Source: Cladocopium goreaui (taxonomy: Eukaryota > Sar > Dinophyceae > Suessiales > Symbiodiniaceae). From it: a stretch of DNA of 64,000 nucleotides. This document shows positions 43,869 to 54,607 of this stretch, one piece after another (within the stretch, counting starts at the first letter, position 1; each line of letters begins with the position of its first letter). The position numbers were made by a program, and so were the translations under genes. The notes below the pieces were generated by a model that ran no database searches, was not told the DNA's origin, and worked only from the letters and a program-made list of their open reading frames with translations. The DNA is taken from positions 1 to 64,000 of the forward strand of contig CAMXCT020001556.1 in assembly GCA_947184155.2 (NCBI GenBank), read 5' to 3'.

Positions 43869-44499
43869 AGCGTGGGTGAGTTGTAGATTAGTGTACTTTA
43901 GGTCTCTAGGCTCAGCTGTGTGAGTTGGTGCAAAATGGTGGAAAGTGCGGTTTGAGTGCGTGCAATCGGTGATTGGCACATTTCAGTATTTTGATGCGGT
44001 CATGTTGCAAGAGTGTGGAATGCAGTCATGTGGAATCTCAATTTTAAACGAAACGAAACAAACGAAACGAAACAAACAAATGAAACACAAACAATTTTGA
44101 GTGTTTTGTGCAATGCTCCTTGTTTTGCAGTTAGGTTTTTATTTGTCAGTTTGTCAGTTGGCGAGTGCAGTTTTTGCGAAGATGACTTGTTGAAGGGTTC
44201 TTGCAAAACCACGGAGACAGGTTCATTTCCAGAACACTTGCATGCCTGTCAATCGATTTGATTTTGAGTTTGTGCGGCATACAGCAGGGAGTGCACAGTG
44301 AACTCACGAGAACTCGTTTTGACTTGTTTTAGGGATGGTGACTGTTCTGGCGTTTTGTAGAGAAGGACAGTCAGTTTTCCCTGTTTTGCTGTGTTGGAAA
44401 TGAATCCAGACTTTGGTTGCATGTTGGGACATGTGCTACTGGTTCGCAAAATTCCGGTATGTTGGTAGCATCTGGAATTTTGGGAAACAGTCTTGTTAG

Positions 44500-45633
44500 T
44501 TGTTGTGTATTGTTAAGCATGCATCTCATGTTGGTTGTTGGATTGATTTGATGTCTTGGTGGAGACCTGAAGAGTGCAGGGAATGCGGCTCTATCATCAG
44601 CCTGGCCNNNNNNNNNNNNNNNNNNNNNNNNNNNNNNNNNNNNNNNNNNNNNNNNNNNNNNNNNNNNNNNNNNNNNNNNNNNNNNNNNNNNNNNNNNNNN
44701 NNNNNNNCAGTCTTGATGGTAAGTAATGCTCTGGCAAAGAACATCGGTGACTGCGCTTCCAAGCTCACCACCTTCACAGAGGACTTGGGTCTGGCTGTGG
44801 ACAATGTTAGTGACGCCCGCAAAGAGCTCTCGAAAGGATTCGGCGAGCTTCGAGAGCAATTGAAGGCCCAGTCATATGGTACTACTGCCGTGACAGGAGC
44901 GGTGTCACACCAGAGTGCCGAGATTGTGAAATTGTTGAAAGCATTCGACAAATTCTCCCATGCTGGGAAGTGGGCCCTGTCGGGGAATGAGACGATCGAG
45001 AACAATGTCAAAGCTGTTCGGGAAGAGATCAAGACTCAGGGTGAAAGGCTTGAACAGTGTCTTCAGGGCGGTTTTGAGGAAGTCAGCCGACACCTCAAGG
45101 AGCTTGTCCGTGTGATGGGGACACCGGAAGGGATCCATAGGGACACACCTGAGACGCCGGAGATGGGTGGATTCTTTCCACCGAACCCACCTGTCAATCC
45201 TCCTGGCATGGTTGGGCCGACAGAGACAGCTGCCGTGCCCAGGGCGGGGTTACCTGGAGGCACTCCACCATCTATGAGAATGTCTGCCGCGCCTGCCAGT
45301 GGACCTCCGATGCCTGCGGCACCTGCCAGTGGATACCCAATGCCTGCGGGAGTAGGTGCGGGGCTGCCCCCGCCGCCAACGTTACCGGATTCTTTGTTCA
45401 TGGTTTATTGCCCAGAACGTCCAGGTGAACAGCGTCCCGCTGCCCCGATGGGTATTTCAACTCCCAGTCAGAGAACTGGGATAGTCACGAGGGACCCAGG
45501 CAGTGGCGTTTTACGAACGCTTTCACCCACTCCTTATCGTGGCGACCAGGTTTCAGCCATTACGGCCCTGTGGGCCCCGAATGGACTCGGCATGCTGAGA
45601 GACGGCAAGCAGCAGTACCGCCGTATCTATTAG
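44500..45633 (+). CDS. Gag-like coiled-coil and Pro-rich ORF, interrupted by the assembly gap
   Basis: Downstream of the gap the frame encodes a long helical, heptad-like stretch (for example DARKELSKGFGELREQL), then a Pro/Met/Ala-rich region with repeated SAAPASGPPMP-type units and an Arg-rich end. It stops at 45631-45633. Its size, coiled coil and place in the interior of a pol-less LTR element fit a structural Gag-like protein. No zinc knuckle is seen. The start is uncertain because 100 N lie within the frame, so continuity with the upstream 36 codons is unproven. Confidence 0.5.
   Translation: MLCIVKHASHVGCWIDLMSWWRPEECRECGSIISLAXXXXXXXXXXXXXXXXXXXXXXXXXXXXXXXXXXVLMVSNALAKNIGDCASKLTTFTEDLGLAVDNVSDARKELSKGFGELREQLKAQSYGTTAVTGAVSHQSAEIVKLLKAFDKFSHAGKWALSGNETIENNVKAVREEIKTQGERLEQCLQGGFEEVSRHLKELVRVMGTPEGIHRDTPETPEMGGFFPPNPPVNPPGMVGPTETAAVPRAGLPGGTPPSMRMSAAPASGPPMPAAPASGYPMPAGVGAGLPPPPTLPDSLFMVYCPERPGEQRPAAPMGISTPSQRTGIVTRDPGSGVLRTLSPTPYRGDQVSAITALWAPNGLGMLRDGKQQYRRIY
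44608..44707. other. assembly gap (100 N)
   Basis: Exactly 100 undetermined bases, the conventional size for a gap of unknown length. True distance and frame across it are unknown. Confidence 0.99.
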
Positions 45634-45921
45634 AAGGACAAGAATGGCTGGAGCATTCTCAGAGGTCCTCTATTGAGTGCTGTGAAAGGGATCCGTTTCC
45701 TGTCCTTTGGATGGAGTCCAGGGTCTGTATATCTTGTCAATTCCTGGCAGTTTGTGCAATAGAGAGAATAGTTGGTAATTGGTTTGTCAACCGCTGGCCA
45801 GCTCGAGGTTCACTCTAGTTTGCACGTGTTCGCCATGATCACTCTGGATCCTTTTGCGCTGCAAAAAGGAGAGAAGGGAAGCAGATCTTGAAAGGGGGCG
45901 AGAAGCTTGCATTGTGGAGTT

Positions 45922-46065
45922 GAGTTGTATCCTGGAAGGATCAGCTCTTGATAGGAAAGGTCTCATGCATGTATTGCACATGAACATGTATGTGAGTTGT
46001 ATCCTGGAAGGATCAACTCTTGGTAGGAAAGGTCTCATGTATGTGCTGCACATGAACACGTTTGT
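45922..46065 (+). repeat. 72-bp tandem duplication
   Basis: GAGTTGTATCCTGGAAGGATC begins at 45922 and again at 45994. The two units differ at about ten positions. Each contains TCCTGGAAGGA, a near-palindrome. Confidence 0.85.
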
Positions 46066-46511
46066 GGATTCGTTGTGAGTTTGTGCATTGTGATTGTTTT
46101 ACTGTTGATGGTGGTTTGTATTTTGACTTATGTGTGTCTGCCGCCATTTTTCCAGATGATGACATGGCCAGATCCGATTCTTGAATGAAAGAAGAATCAA
46201 TGAGGATCCAGGCTAAATGTCTGATGGAAACCCATGTAAGATCTTGTGTTTGATCTGAGCGTTTTAGTGGTTGCTTTGCCTTTGATGTCAGTGGATTGGA
46301 CATCCCTGACTTGAGGTACATGTCAATATTGTTGGATTTGTACTCTTGACGTATGCAAATGTGTTGATGTCAGTGGAATGGATTTCCCTGACATTGTTAA
46401 TATATGTGTTTGTAAGTTTGTTTTGGTATTTTTTTTCTTTGTTTGACTATGTAATAGATCAGCTTTTATGATGGCCAGAATTCATTTTTGAAGGTTGATG
46501 GACTTTATCTC

Positions 46512-46520
46512 AAAAGGGGG
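46512..46520 (+). other. second polypurine-tract-like site in the second element
   Basis: ATCTCAAAAGGGGG here equals the sequence ending at the right LTR of the copia element (37744-37757), but the following bases (ACAAGG) do not start an LTR. It may mark an ancestral 3' boundary or an internal priming site. Confidence 0.5.
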
Positions 46521-46550
46521 ACAAGGTCCAGCCTTGGAGATTTGCCCTGA

Positions 46551-46650
46551 GCTTAGCGCATCTAGTATCCTGCGTGCCCGAAACTTAAAGCGCTTGGTAT
46601 CTAGCGTGTCCGAAGCTCAGCACATCTAGTATATAGCTTGTTTGAAGCTG
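46551..46650 (+). repeat. degenerate ~33-bp repeat, three units
   Basis: Three diverged units share (C/A)GCGCATCTAGTAT..GCGTG.CCGAA.CT. They lie just after the second polypurine-like site. Confidence 0.6.
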
Positions 46651-47340
46651 AGTTTGCCTGGTGCATCAATGTATTCACGTTCAAGACTAGTGACACCACG
46701 AATGTGGATTTTATCTGAGTATTCTGGACTGATGACAGTTTCGCTTGTCTGACACGCCTATCTTCCAAAGGAAGACGTGGATTAGCTGAAACAGTCGGCC
46801 TTTGTTTTTTGTGTTGACTCCGACAGTGCTTCGTCTGTCTCCGTCTTGGATCTCGTGTGTGTGTTGTTGGTGTTTTGTTTTGTTTCCGTCTGTTCTAGGG
46901 AACCACAAACAGCACTGTAGTTGATCGTGAATTGACGCCATGGTCTCTTTGATCAGTCGATGGATTCTGAGCTTGGTGATGTTGACTGGTTAAGGATGGA
47001 TGGGAGCTGTGCCCATGGAGACATCTATGGAGTATTGCTGACATCAGCGCTGACGATGGTCGTGGATATGGATGGACTGTTTATTTTGATGAGCGAAGGG
47101 TTGGAGGAACAACCGTATATTTCTTTGAGAATCAGGTGGCTTCTCAAAGACAGTTACATTTTTTTGGAAACTTCGAGTGTTTCAGAGGAGTTTAGACTTC
47201 ATTTTTCGGTCAGGTGATTGGAATATCGAAGCCTTTTGGCAAATACGATGTATTCCACACATTTGACTTTGACAATATGGCGAAGTTCATACTGGATATG
47301 AATTTGAGTGGGTATAGAGAGAGAAATGAATGTCATGTCG
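46651..47340 (+). other. 3' interior of the second element, no gene assigned
   Basis: One 85-codon frame (46960-47217) has no motif. Nothing supports a gene. Confidence 0.4.
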
Positions 47341-47348
47341 AAAGGGAG
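47341..47348 (+). other. polypurine tract of the second element
   Basis: AAAGGGAG precedes the right LTR directly. Confidence 0.75.
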
Positions 47349-48763
47349 TGTGGAAGTTTGAACCCTTGTGGGTGCAACTTGGCATTGGTGCGACCTGACT
47401 TTCATTGAGCCTTCAGTGGTGAAACTGGACTATGGGAAGGTGTCTGCATCAGACATAAGTAGTTTCAATATTGCTTTGTGGTATGAGAAGCTGCATGAGC
47501 TGATCTGAGATATCGACCAGTGAGTCTAAGTGAATCTACTTGGAGCTTGATTCTCCTTTGAATACAGTTTGAAGCGTTATTTTGCTTTATGAGAGTGGAC
47601 GAATGCTTTCAGAAGCATTCGCTAGACAGATGAGTCGGGATGATGCGGTTTCATCGATCTCAGAGATTCCTTGACTCCTTGTGGGAGTGTGGATCTGACG
47701 GAGATGGTATTGGAATATCCGTTTCGATTCTTGACGTTGCTTCAAACATCTGAGATGTTGGTGAAGTCCTTTGACTACCTCTTGCGAGTATGTGAGATAC
47801 TTCGGCATTGTGAGGACAATGCCTACGTATAGTATTCGACATCTAGGTATTTGATCTGGAAGTCTGATACTCCGGCATTGAGAAGACAATGCCTACGTAT
47901 AGTAGTCAACCTCTAGGTATTTGATCTGGAAGTCTGCTTTGTGACCTTTGTCGTTATGACTTATTGCTGACGTTTGGTTATTGTGGTGAGCGAACTACTT
48001 TAGCGCTATGACTGCTGATGACTGGATATTAGCTGAGAAGTCGAGCAGAACATTCTGTTCTCCACAGTAGTTTGGAGCTATGAGAAGACATCTCTGTGTG
48101 AAGAACTGTTTTGGAGATGGAACAGGAGGTTCCATGTTCTGTATTACAAGAGGATTTTGTAAAGGAATTTGAATGAATCATTTCGTTCTTGAATAGCCGT
48201 GTAACTAGTCTAGACGTTTGGTAGAGACTAGTAACACCGGCTAGCTGGTTACTTGCGTTTGGATGAGAACCAGTTTGACTTGAGAACTTTTGGAAATGTT
48301 TCTGACGTTTTGCGACTAGGTGATTTGTATATCATAGCAGTTTGGAATTGTTTCAACAACCTTTGAAGGAAGGTTGTGTATTGGAAACCTGGAATCGAGT
48401 TTCCCAGTTGAGACATCGGCTCAAGGGAGTGGTGTCAAGTGTTCCGAAGCGAACTGAACTGCAGTGTCACCTAGGGCACTTGAAACAGTAGCCACACTGG
48501 AACATCTTGCTTCCTTTCTTTGTTTGTGGGCTGTGGCCGTGTGCCTGCCCTGGTTCTTGTTGACCTGTTCCGTTGTGTGTGGCGTCTGGAGAGAAAAGAA
48601 GGAGTCTGACGTGCACTTAGGAGTCGGGGTGGAACAAGTTCCTTTATCTGACATTGCAGAGAAGTAAGTAATTGCGGAGCCGCAACCACAGTAGGTGTTT
48701 GCGTCTGGCGTAGTGTTTTTCATGAAAGCGTCGATTTGGGTACTTGGGTTTACGTTTTTCACA
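47349..48763 (+). repeat. right LTR of the second element
   Basis: The 1,415-bp partner of 39458-40878, starting TGTGGAAG and ending TTTTTCACA. An 8-bp insertion (ACCTGACTTTCATTGAG versus GGTTGAG region) near 47392 and scattered substitutions distinguish the two. Confidence 0.92.
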
Positions 48764-48959
48764 CTATAGAGCCTAAAGCACTATGGACTGCATGGTTCCA
48801 AAACCGATTGGGCCAGGCTAGACTCCATGACAAGCACGCTTCATGGGAGCACATGTAGGAAATCGTCACATGCGTGTGTTTGTGCGCACATGTGAGTATG
48901 TGTTCAACTACTGTATTCTGACGACATCCCATCACATGCCCATTCATATGTTCACCCAT

Positions 48960-49290
48960 ATGTCTATACTCGTACGTTCACTCGTTCACTCGTACGTTCA
49001 CTCGTACGTTCACTCGTACGTCCACTCGTTCACTCGTACGTCCACTCGTACGCGCACGTGCACGTACAGAAATAAGGTCGACTACCTGCCATCCGAATAC
49101 ATAACGAATACTTTCGGGCAATTCACGTTCAAAAATAAGGTCGACTCCAGTCGACCCTATTTCTGAACGTGTCGAGTGTACGTACGAGTGTGCGTGTCAG
49201 TGTGCGTGTGTGCGTACGTGTGAACGTACGTGGCGTACGTATGAGCGTACGTGGCGCGCGTATGTGCGAGCGTGTGAACGAACGTGCCTG
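48960..49290. repeat. large imperfect palindrome with CGTACG-rich arms
   Basis: The core, 49124-49146 and 49149-49171, is an inverted repeat with 23-bp arms and about two or three mismatches around GTCGACTCCAGTCGAC. Outside it, the left flank (48968-49066) repeats CGTACGTTCACTC and the right flank (49172-49290) repeats the complementary GTGNACGTACG theme. A further AAATAAGGTCGACT lies at 49070-49084. The whole can fold into a long hairpin. Confidence 0.75.
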
Positions 49291-49299
49291 TGTACCTAT

Positions 49300-50364
49300 G
49301 TACATGCATATGACATATCTGTACAATGCACTGGCAATGACATTGCTGCAATCCATCAACACTCGATGCGTGAGCCCTAAGTGCTGTCACTGCTGTTGAA
49401 AAAAAACCTTTTCATCCATCAATACACAGAAAGTCAGGCATCGATTTTCTCTCTCCCTTCCATCTCTTGCACTGAACATCCAGGTCTACGGCTATATGTT
49501 TTCTGTCTTTCCAGAAAGCCCATGTGATTTCGTTGCTTGAATTCAGTATGGACCCTATCTGATCCACATCTCACATATTTATGCAATGTCACATGGTCAA
49601 ACCATGCATGACTGACCAGGGAACACTGACTCGTCACGCAGCAACCATTGCCTTAGGATTCTTCAATCAGGCAGGCGGCATGGGAACACCTCTCCCTGGA
49701 TGTATGGTAAGCCAGTAAGTTCGTATGGCCTGTAAAGTCAGTAAGTTCGTATGGCCTGTAATTGTGAATCTTTAACCATGTAAATCTTATTACCATATCA
49801 TATATGAGTCAGAGTCAAATGAATATAATATGAGTAAGTATGGGTCATATGAATTTTCCTGGAAAAGTAAATCTGTTATTATGTGCTGCGCAGTATCAGA
49901 GAGCATCAGTCAGACTGTCTGAGTAAGAAACAATTGGCCACTTGGCTGTAGGTGCCTAGGGCCTAAGACTTGTGTTGTTCAAACCACAAAGTCAATGTTG
50001 AAGGCTTCTATTTCCAGAAAGTCAAGCTACAGAATAGAGATTTGTGTGGCCTTTCTTGTCAGTCCGATGAGGGGCAAGGATGCTCCCCTGATGAAGCCAG
50101 TTCATCAATCGATCGTAAGACCCTTTACCATTTCCAGTGAAAGCTTTTGTTGTTTTGAGCACAGAACAACCGTGGTAGTAGCATTTGACAGCAATGGCAT
50201 GCTGAGAAGTGCCCGGGCGAACTTCAGTAATGCGGCCTTGGGACAGCACATCATTGATCAGTGTCTTGAAACACTGATGTGATGGTTGGACAATTCGTCT
50301 GAATATGTTCACTGACTACTCACCACCATCTTCTTATTCACCCCGCTTCGCGTGGGGTGGCCGC
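49300..50364. other. no recognisable gene
   Basis: A 96-codon minus-strand frame (50022-50312) has no motif and no coding context. A short direct repeat AGTAAGTTCGTATGGCCTGTA occurs twice at about 49711-49762. Confidence 0.5.
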
Positions 50365-50860
50365 CCACACCGCAGGTTTATTTCGGTCCGTGAGAGGGGC
50401 TAAGGGTGGTTTTCCTCTGTGGGGCTCCCCAAGCTAAGAATTTTCACTTTCCCCCCCCGTGGGGGCTCCCCAAGCTAGGGAATTTTCACTTTTCCCCCCC
50501 GTGGGGGCTCCCCAAGCTAGGGAATTTTCACTTTTCCCCCCCGTGGGGGGCTCCCCAAGCTTAAAGTAATTTTCCTACTTTTTTTTTTCCCCCCCCCCCC
50601 GTGGGGGCCCCCAAGCTAGGGATTTTTAACTTTTCCTCCCCCCCCCGTGGGGCTCCCCAAGCTAGGAATTTTTCACTTTTTTCCCCCCCTTGGGGGCTCC
50701 CCAAGCTAGGGGGGGGGGGAATTTTTTAACTGTTCCTCCCCCCCGTGGGGGTTTCCGTTTTCCCAAGCTAGGGAATTTTCACTTTTCCCCGCCGTGACAG
50801 CTTCCCAAGCTATGGAATTTTCACTTTTCCCTCCCTTGGAGGCTCTCCAAGCTGCGGAAT
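50365..50860. repeat. 42-56-bp tandem array with C-run/G-run hairpins
   Basis: CCCCAAGCTA recurs at 50427, 50467, 50510, 50553, 50609, 50655 and 50699, with weaker copies to about 50850. Each unit is AGGGAATTTTCACTTTTCC plus CCCCCGTGGGGGCTC; the last part forms a C/G hairpin. Run-length differences explain the variable period. Confidence 0.9.
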
Positions 50861-51059
50861 ACCATTAATTTTTATAATCACCATGTTCCCGGGCTAAAAA
50901 CCTAGAACCCTGAGATATAAGGTAAAAATGTGAAAAAGGCTGAAAACATGGGGCACTAGATATCATATATATATATATTGATTGATATAAAGCTGGACAG
51001 GTAATTTCAAATAGCTAGACAACGACGCCTAGATAGTCTCCCAAATCCCGTGTTCTGTG

Positions 51060-51500
51060 AATGTGTTTCCATGTTTTTGCAATGGTTTCCTTCAAAGCAC
51101 GGTACTTTACACTTTTGTCGCCATAAAACCGGTCGAAAACATCATGTTCGACAATGCTTCCAATTCCCTTATCTCCCCACCCGTTGAAAATACCGCTATT
51201 TACAGTGTTTTCTTCAATTTTTCCATGTTCCAATGCCGGTAGCCAACTCCAACATATATATAAGAAATCCTTCCAAAACATTGTTTTTGACAGTGTTTTT
51301 CCAATGTTTCCAGTCAAACAGACGGTAATTTACACGTTTTTTGCCATAAAGGCAGTAAATCCTTCCAAAACATTGCTTTTGACAATGTTTTTGTAATGTT
51401 TCCAGTCAAGCATACGGTAATTTACACGTTTTTTGCTATAACGTCAGTCCAAAACACTTGTTTTTGCAATGTTTTCAATGCTCTGGCATCCAAAAACCCT
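51060..51500. repeat. degenerate ~86-bp repeats around ACGGTAATTTACAC
   Basis: Copies near 51099, 51326 and 51412 share (A)CGGTAATTTACACGTTTTTTGC and ATGTTTCCAGTCAA. The style resembles the AACACTGTAAATTACAG cluster at 9 kb. Confidence 0.65.
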
Positions 51501-52541
51501 GCAAAATCTTGCTATGTACAATGTTTTTTTCATTTTTGGCCGTTTTTCCATTGCCGGAAAGCTACCAAAATGAACCAAAATTCCATTTCAATACCCTCTT
51601 GCGCTCAGACACCCAAAAATCCTCGAAAAATGTCGAAAACACCACCGTATTCTGGTCTCGGTGCGAAACCGTTTTTGGCCCCCTCCCCCCAGCTAAAGCT
51701 GATATAGCGACTGCTATATTAACAAATGTCATTGAGCATTTAGTGTTGCTGTTTTGCCCCCCAATAAGCACGCCTTCACCGCCAAAGCGGTGTGGGCGGA
51801 TTTTTCAAAGTGCTCTATTGTCTATTGTCTATTGAAGTTTTCTACATTTCCCTGACCGTGACAATGAACTAAAATAATGGACAAAATCGGAAAGAGGTAA
51901 CACACACACACACACTTGCTCAGAAATATCTTATCGAATTATTGATGTGGAATGCATCAAACGTGCAAAAACACCTCATTTAAGTCTGACAGGAGAGAAC
52001 TGGATGACCTTACGTGGAAATCATTGTGAAGTAAACTTTCTACGTCCTTGTTCAGAGGAAGGTTCTGATGCAGCTCAATCCACTGTAATTGATCAAAATT
52101 GATTTCAGATTGCGACAACAGTGCAGAAAAGAAATGAACATCGAATCGACTTGCCGGTTCTTGGCTTAGCCGGTTGCCATTGACGAAAAATGAAATTGGT
52201 GCAGGTACGCAGTCACCAGATCAAATGGGTGTGTTCGTTGGTAGCGGTCCCAAATGATCTGCCGCTACCCCCTGCTGAAAAAGTTGAGTTTGAAAATTGG
52301 AAAAAGGAAACCCGAAAACCATGCAAAACGGCAACAATAAGTAGAAGTTTTACATCTTTTCAGATGGTCCACACACACGCCTCGCTGCCGCGAGGCTCTT
52401 TTTTTGATGTTCGGAGAATGGTTCACTACGCTCTTATTGGTGCCCTGACACTGGATGTAGCGATTAACGCAAGATCAAAATACAGGGAAGTAGGACAATG
52501 GTGAATTAAGCTGCAGGCTCAGGAGATCTTGTCGACCATTT
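51501..52541. other. no recognisable gene
   Basis: Short frames only. A short CA repeat lies near 51900-51915. Confidence 0.5.
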
Positions 52542-54218
52542 TCAATCGCTGATATCGGAGATTGCCTCCATTTGGTAGGCTTGGTCCGACAAGTTGCGAG
52601 TTGTTTCTGCCAGATGACTGGCAAGGTGGGCCAAGTCTTCCGCCGAGAAGATCTGAACCGGATGTCTTGACAGATCATCATCTGGGTCTTCTAATCATTC
52701 TAATCGTTCCATGATGGCTTGGTTCGCTTCTCGATCATTGTTGAGAATGTTCCAAAGAATGGTAGCCAGTTGATGGATCTGGACAGGTAGTGGAGTGATG
52801 TCAACATTGCCAGTCACGGAATCTGTGTCCTCCATACTGGATTCTTGGCCCGTTGCTGGACTTGCTCCTGCTTCCGGACGATGACGAGTATCCGGGTGGG
52901 TTGGGATCTCTTCCGGAATGTTGAAATGGCGACGCCAGTAATTGGCAAGTTGGGTTGATTGAGTCCAAGAGTCAATCCATCCATTTCGACAGGCACGAAT
53001 GTGTCCAACAATCCCATTGAAGAAATACTCCGGCTGGCGGTTCCGATGGATTCCCTGTTGATCCACCTCCGTCACCATAAGGCGACGGATGTCAGGTAGG
53101 TTTCGATCAGCCTGAGGAGTACGAACTTCCACAAAGTAGTGAGCATGTAATTGACGTCTGTACTCTTTGATCTGTTGTTGAAGTGGATATTCTTCTGCTG
53201 TGTCAGTCTCCCTTGAGGGATGATCGGAGTTTGATAGCTGGATGTCGTGGGCAAAGGAGTTGGTGAAGGAGAGACAGGGTACTCCGGAGAGTGGGAGTGA
53301 TCAGCATATCCTTGGGCTGGATGAGTGTGCCAGCTTTGATAATCATAATGACCAGTATAGGAACTGGAAGGAAAACTTGAGTCTTGCCAATCGGAATTGT
53401 TTCCAGTATGTCCAGCTGAGCGAGAGTGACGGCATGGCATGCTCATCGAAAGTGGAGGAAAGGTGAAACCAGCAGCAACAGAGTCGCGTTTTGTCATATT
53501 ACAGCTAGAGCCAAAAAACAGAAGAGGAAAGACCGTAAAACACCTAAAGAAACAGAAAAAAGGCAGACAGAAGGTAACGCAGTTATTTTCTCACGGAAGC
53601 ATGTTGCGATTCGGAAGGGCCTCGTGACAACTGACCCGCATGATATAAGGCCGAGAGTGAAACGAAAAATAGCTGATCCGTTCATTGGGAAATAACATTC
53701 TTCCTATGAGGCCATATTCTTGACCCTCAGTCCAACGAGGTCGATGGTTGTGAAGAAGGTCGACCAACAGTTCTTCTTCATGAAGGACAAAAGTGTCGTC
53801 GGTCTCGTCTTGCCATCTGATGTCCATAGATGAGGGACGAAGATAACGGTCCCATGTATTCCAAATATGTTGGCTGATGGTGTATAGAAGATTGTAGACC
53901 GTGAAGGTTTCAAGTCGCTGGGTAGTGACCAGCACCGTGTAGGTAAACAAAGCGTGCTCTTCTTGGCGGCCCAAAAGTGGAAGGGCTTCACAAGTAGTCC
54001 AGTGCATGAATGTCATCGTGGATTCGGGCCATATGAGATCTCACACCTTCCAAATTCACTATGATAAGGACATCTCGAAGACGAGGAGGCGCAGGGACTT
54101 CTTGCCATGAGTCGCGGAAGGCATTGTAACGCTGTGAAGGGTGAGGCTGCCACATGGGGCTGTCCCTTGAACGTGATCGTTCGCGGGAAATGCGATTGGA
54201 TCGAGATGAATAAACCAT
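52542..54218 (-). CDS. unknown protein with an N-terminal SR-like segment; disrupted or intron-bearing
   Basis: An ATG at 54218 follows a pyrimidine-rich stretch and a CGCAG acceptor-like site, giving MVYSSRSNRISRERSRSRDS. The coding signal then runs through successive minus-strand frames: 54218-53988, 54016-about 53620, 53497-about 53215 and about 53215-52695. A likely intron at about 53620-53510 has TTTTTTCTGTTTCTTTAG near its end. The other transitions, near 54005 and 53215, look like frameshifts. An in-frame TGA at 52697-52695 is followed by 50 further coding-like codons to 52542. Middle parts are rich in Ser/Pro/Tyr/His; the C-terminal part is helical and acidic. No family recognised. 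Confidence 0.45.
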
Positions 54219-54390
54219 ATTGGCTGCGGTGTGGACGAAAACAATTCAATGACAAGAGAGGAAAGGAGCAAAGGAACAAGCAGAAAAGAACAAAGACAAG
54301 GAGGGAAGAGGAGAAGAAGGGACAACAAACCAACCAAGACAGTGTGACAAGAAACAGCAGCGTGACACCTCTTTTCCTAGATCGCAGCAT

Positions 54391-54607
54391 TTAGTCCTCA
54401 GTCTCAGGTTCCGTAGGAACGTTGATACGACCATATTGGTCCGTCGATTTCAGGAAGCCCCATCGGATCTTGCAGAGCTGTGGGTCGCGATGTAGCCGTG
54501 CTCCAGTAGTTTTCCAAGAAGGACGGGAGCGATTGTCCTGTTTCATGCTCGCTAACTCCCGATCATCTGCTTCGGTCCATACTCTGGAAAGTGACTCTCG
54601 AGGAAGA
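54391..54607 (-). CDS. 3' exon with Myb/SANT-like motif
   Basis: The minus-strand frame abuts repeat A and ends at a TAA at 54393-54391. It contains WTEADDRELASMKQ, then W and then CKIRWGFLK, with the spaced tryptophans and the C..RW..LK close of a Myb/SANT-type helix-turn-helix. This suggests DNA binding, but only one repeat is visible. The part upstream must lie in or beyond repeat A and was not identified. The gene at 54218 starts about 170 bp downstream on the same strand, a compact head-to-tail arrangement. Confidence 0.5.

Larger units (their letters stand above)
39458..48763 (+). mobile_element. large non-autonomous LTR retroelement (no pol found)
   Basis: Direct repeats 39458-40878 (1,421 bp) and 47349-48763 (1,415 bp) start TGTGGAAG and end TTTTTCACA. 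The left one is followed by TGGTAGCGGAGC, the same primer-binding 12-mer as the copia element, and the right one is preceded by AAAGGGAG. The 6.5-kb interior has small ORFs and a coiled-coil/Pro-rich Gag-like ORF but no protease, integrase or RT motif, though 100 bp are undetermined. Flanking pentamers (CTTGG and CTATA) do not match, so one end may derive from recombination. It cuts into the old RT gene on its left side. Confidence 0.88.

Noticed and set aside
40879-47348. A hidden RT or integrase in the second LTR element
   Set aside because: No YVDD, DSG, zinc-binding or DDE block was found in any frame outside the 100-bp gap.
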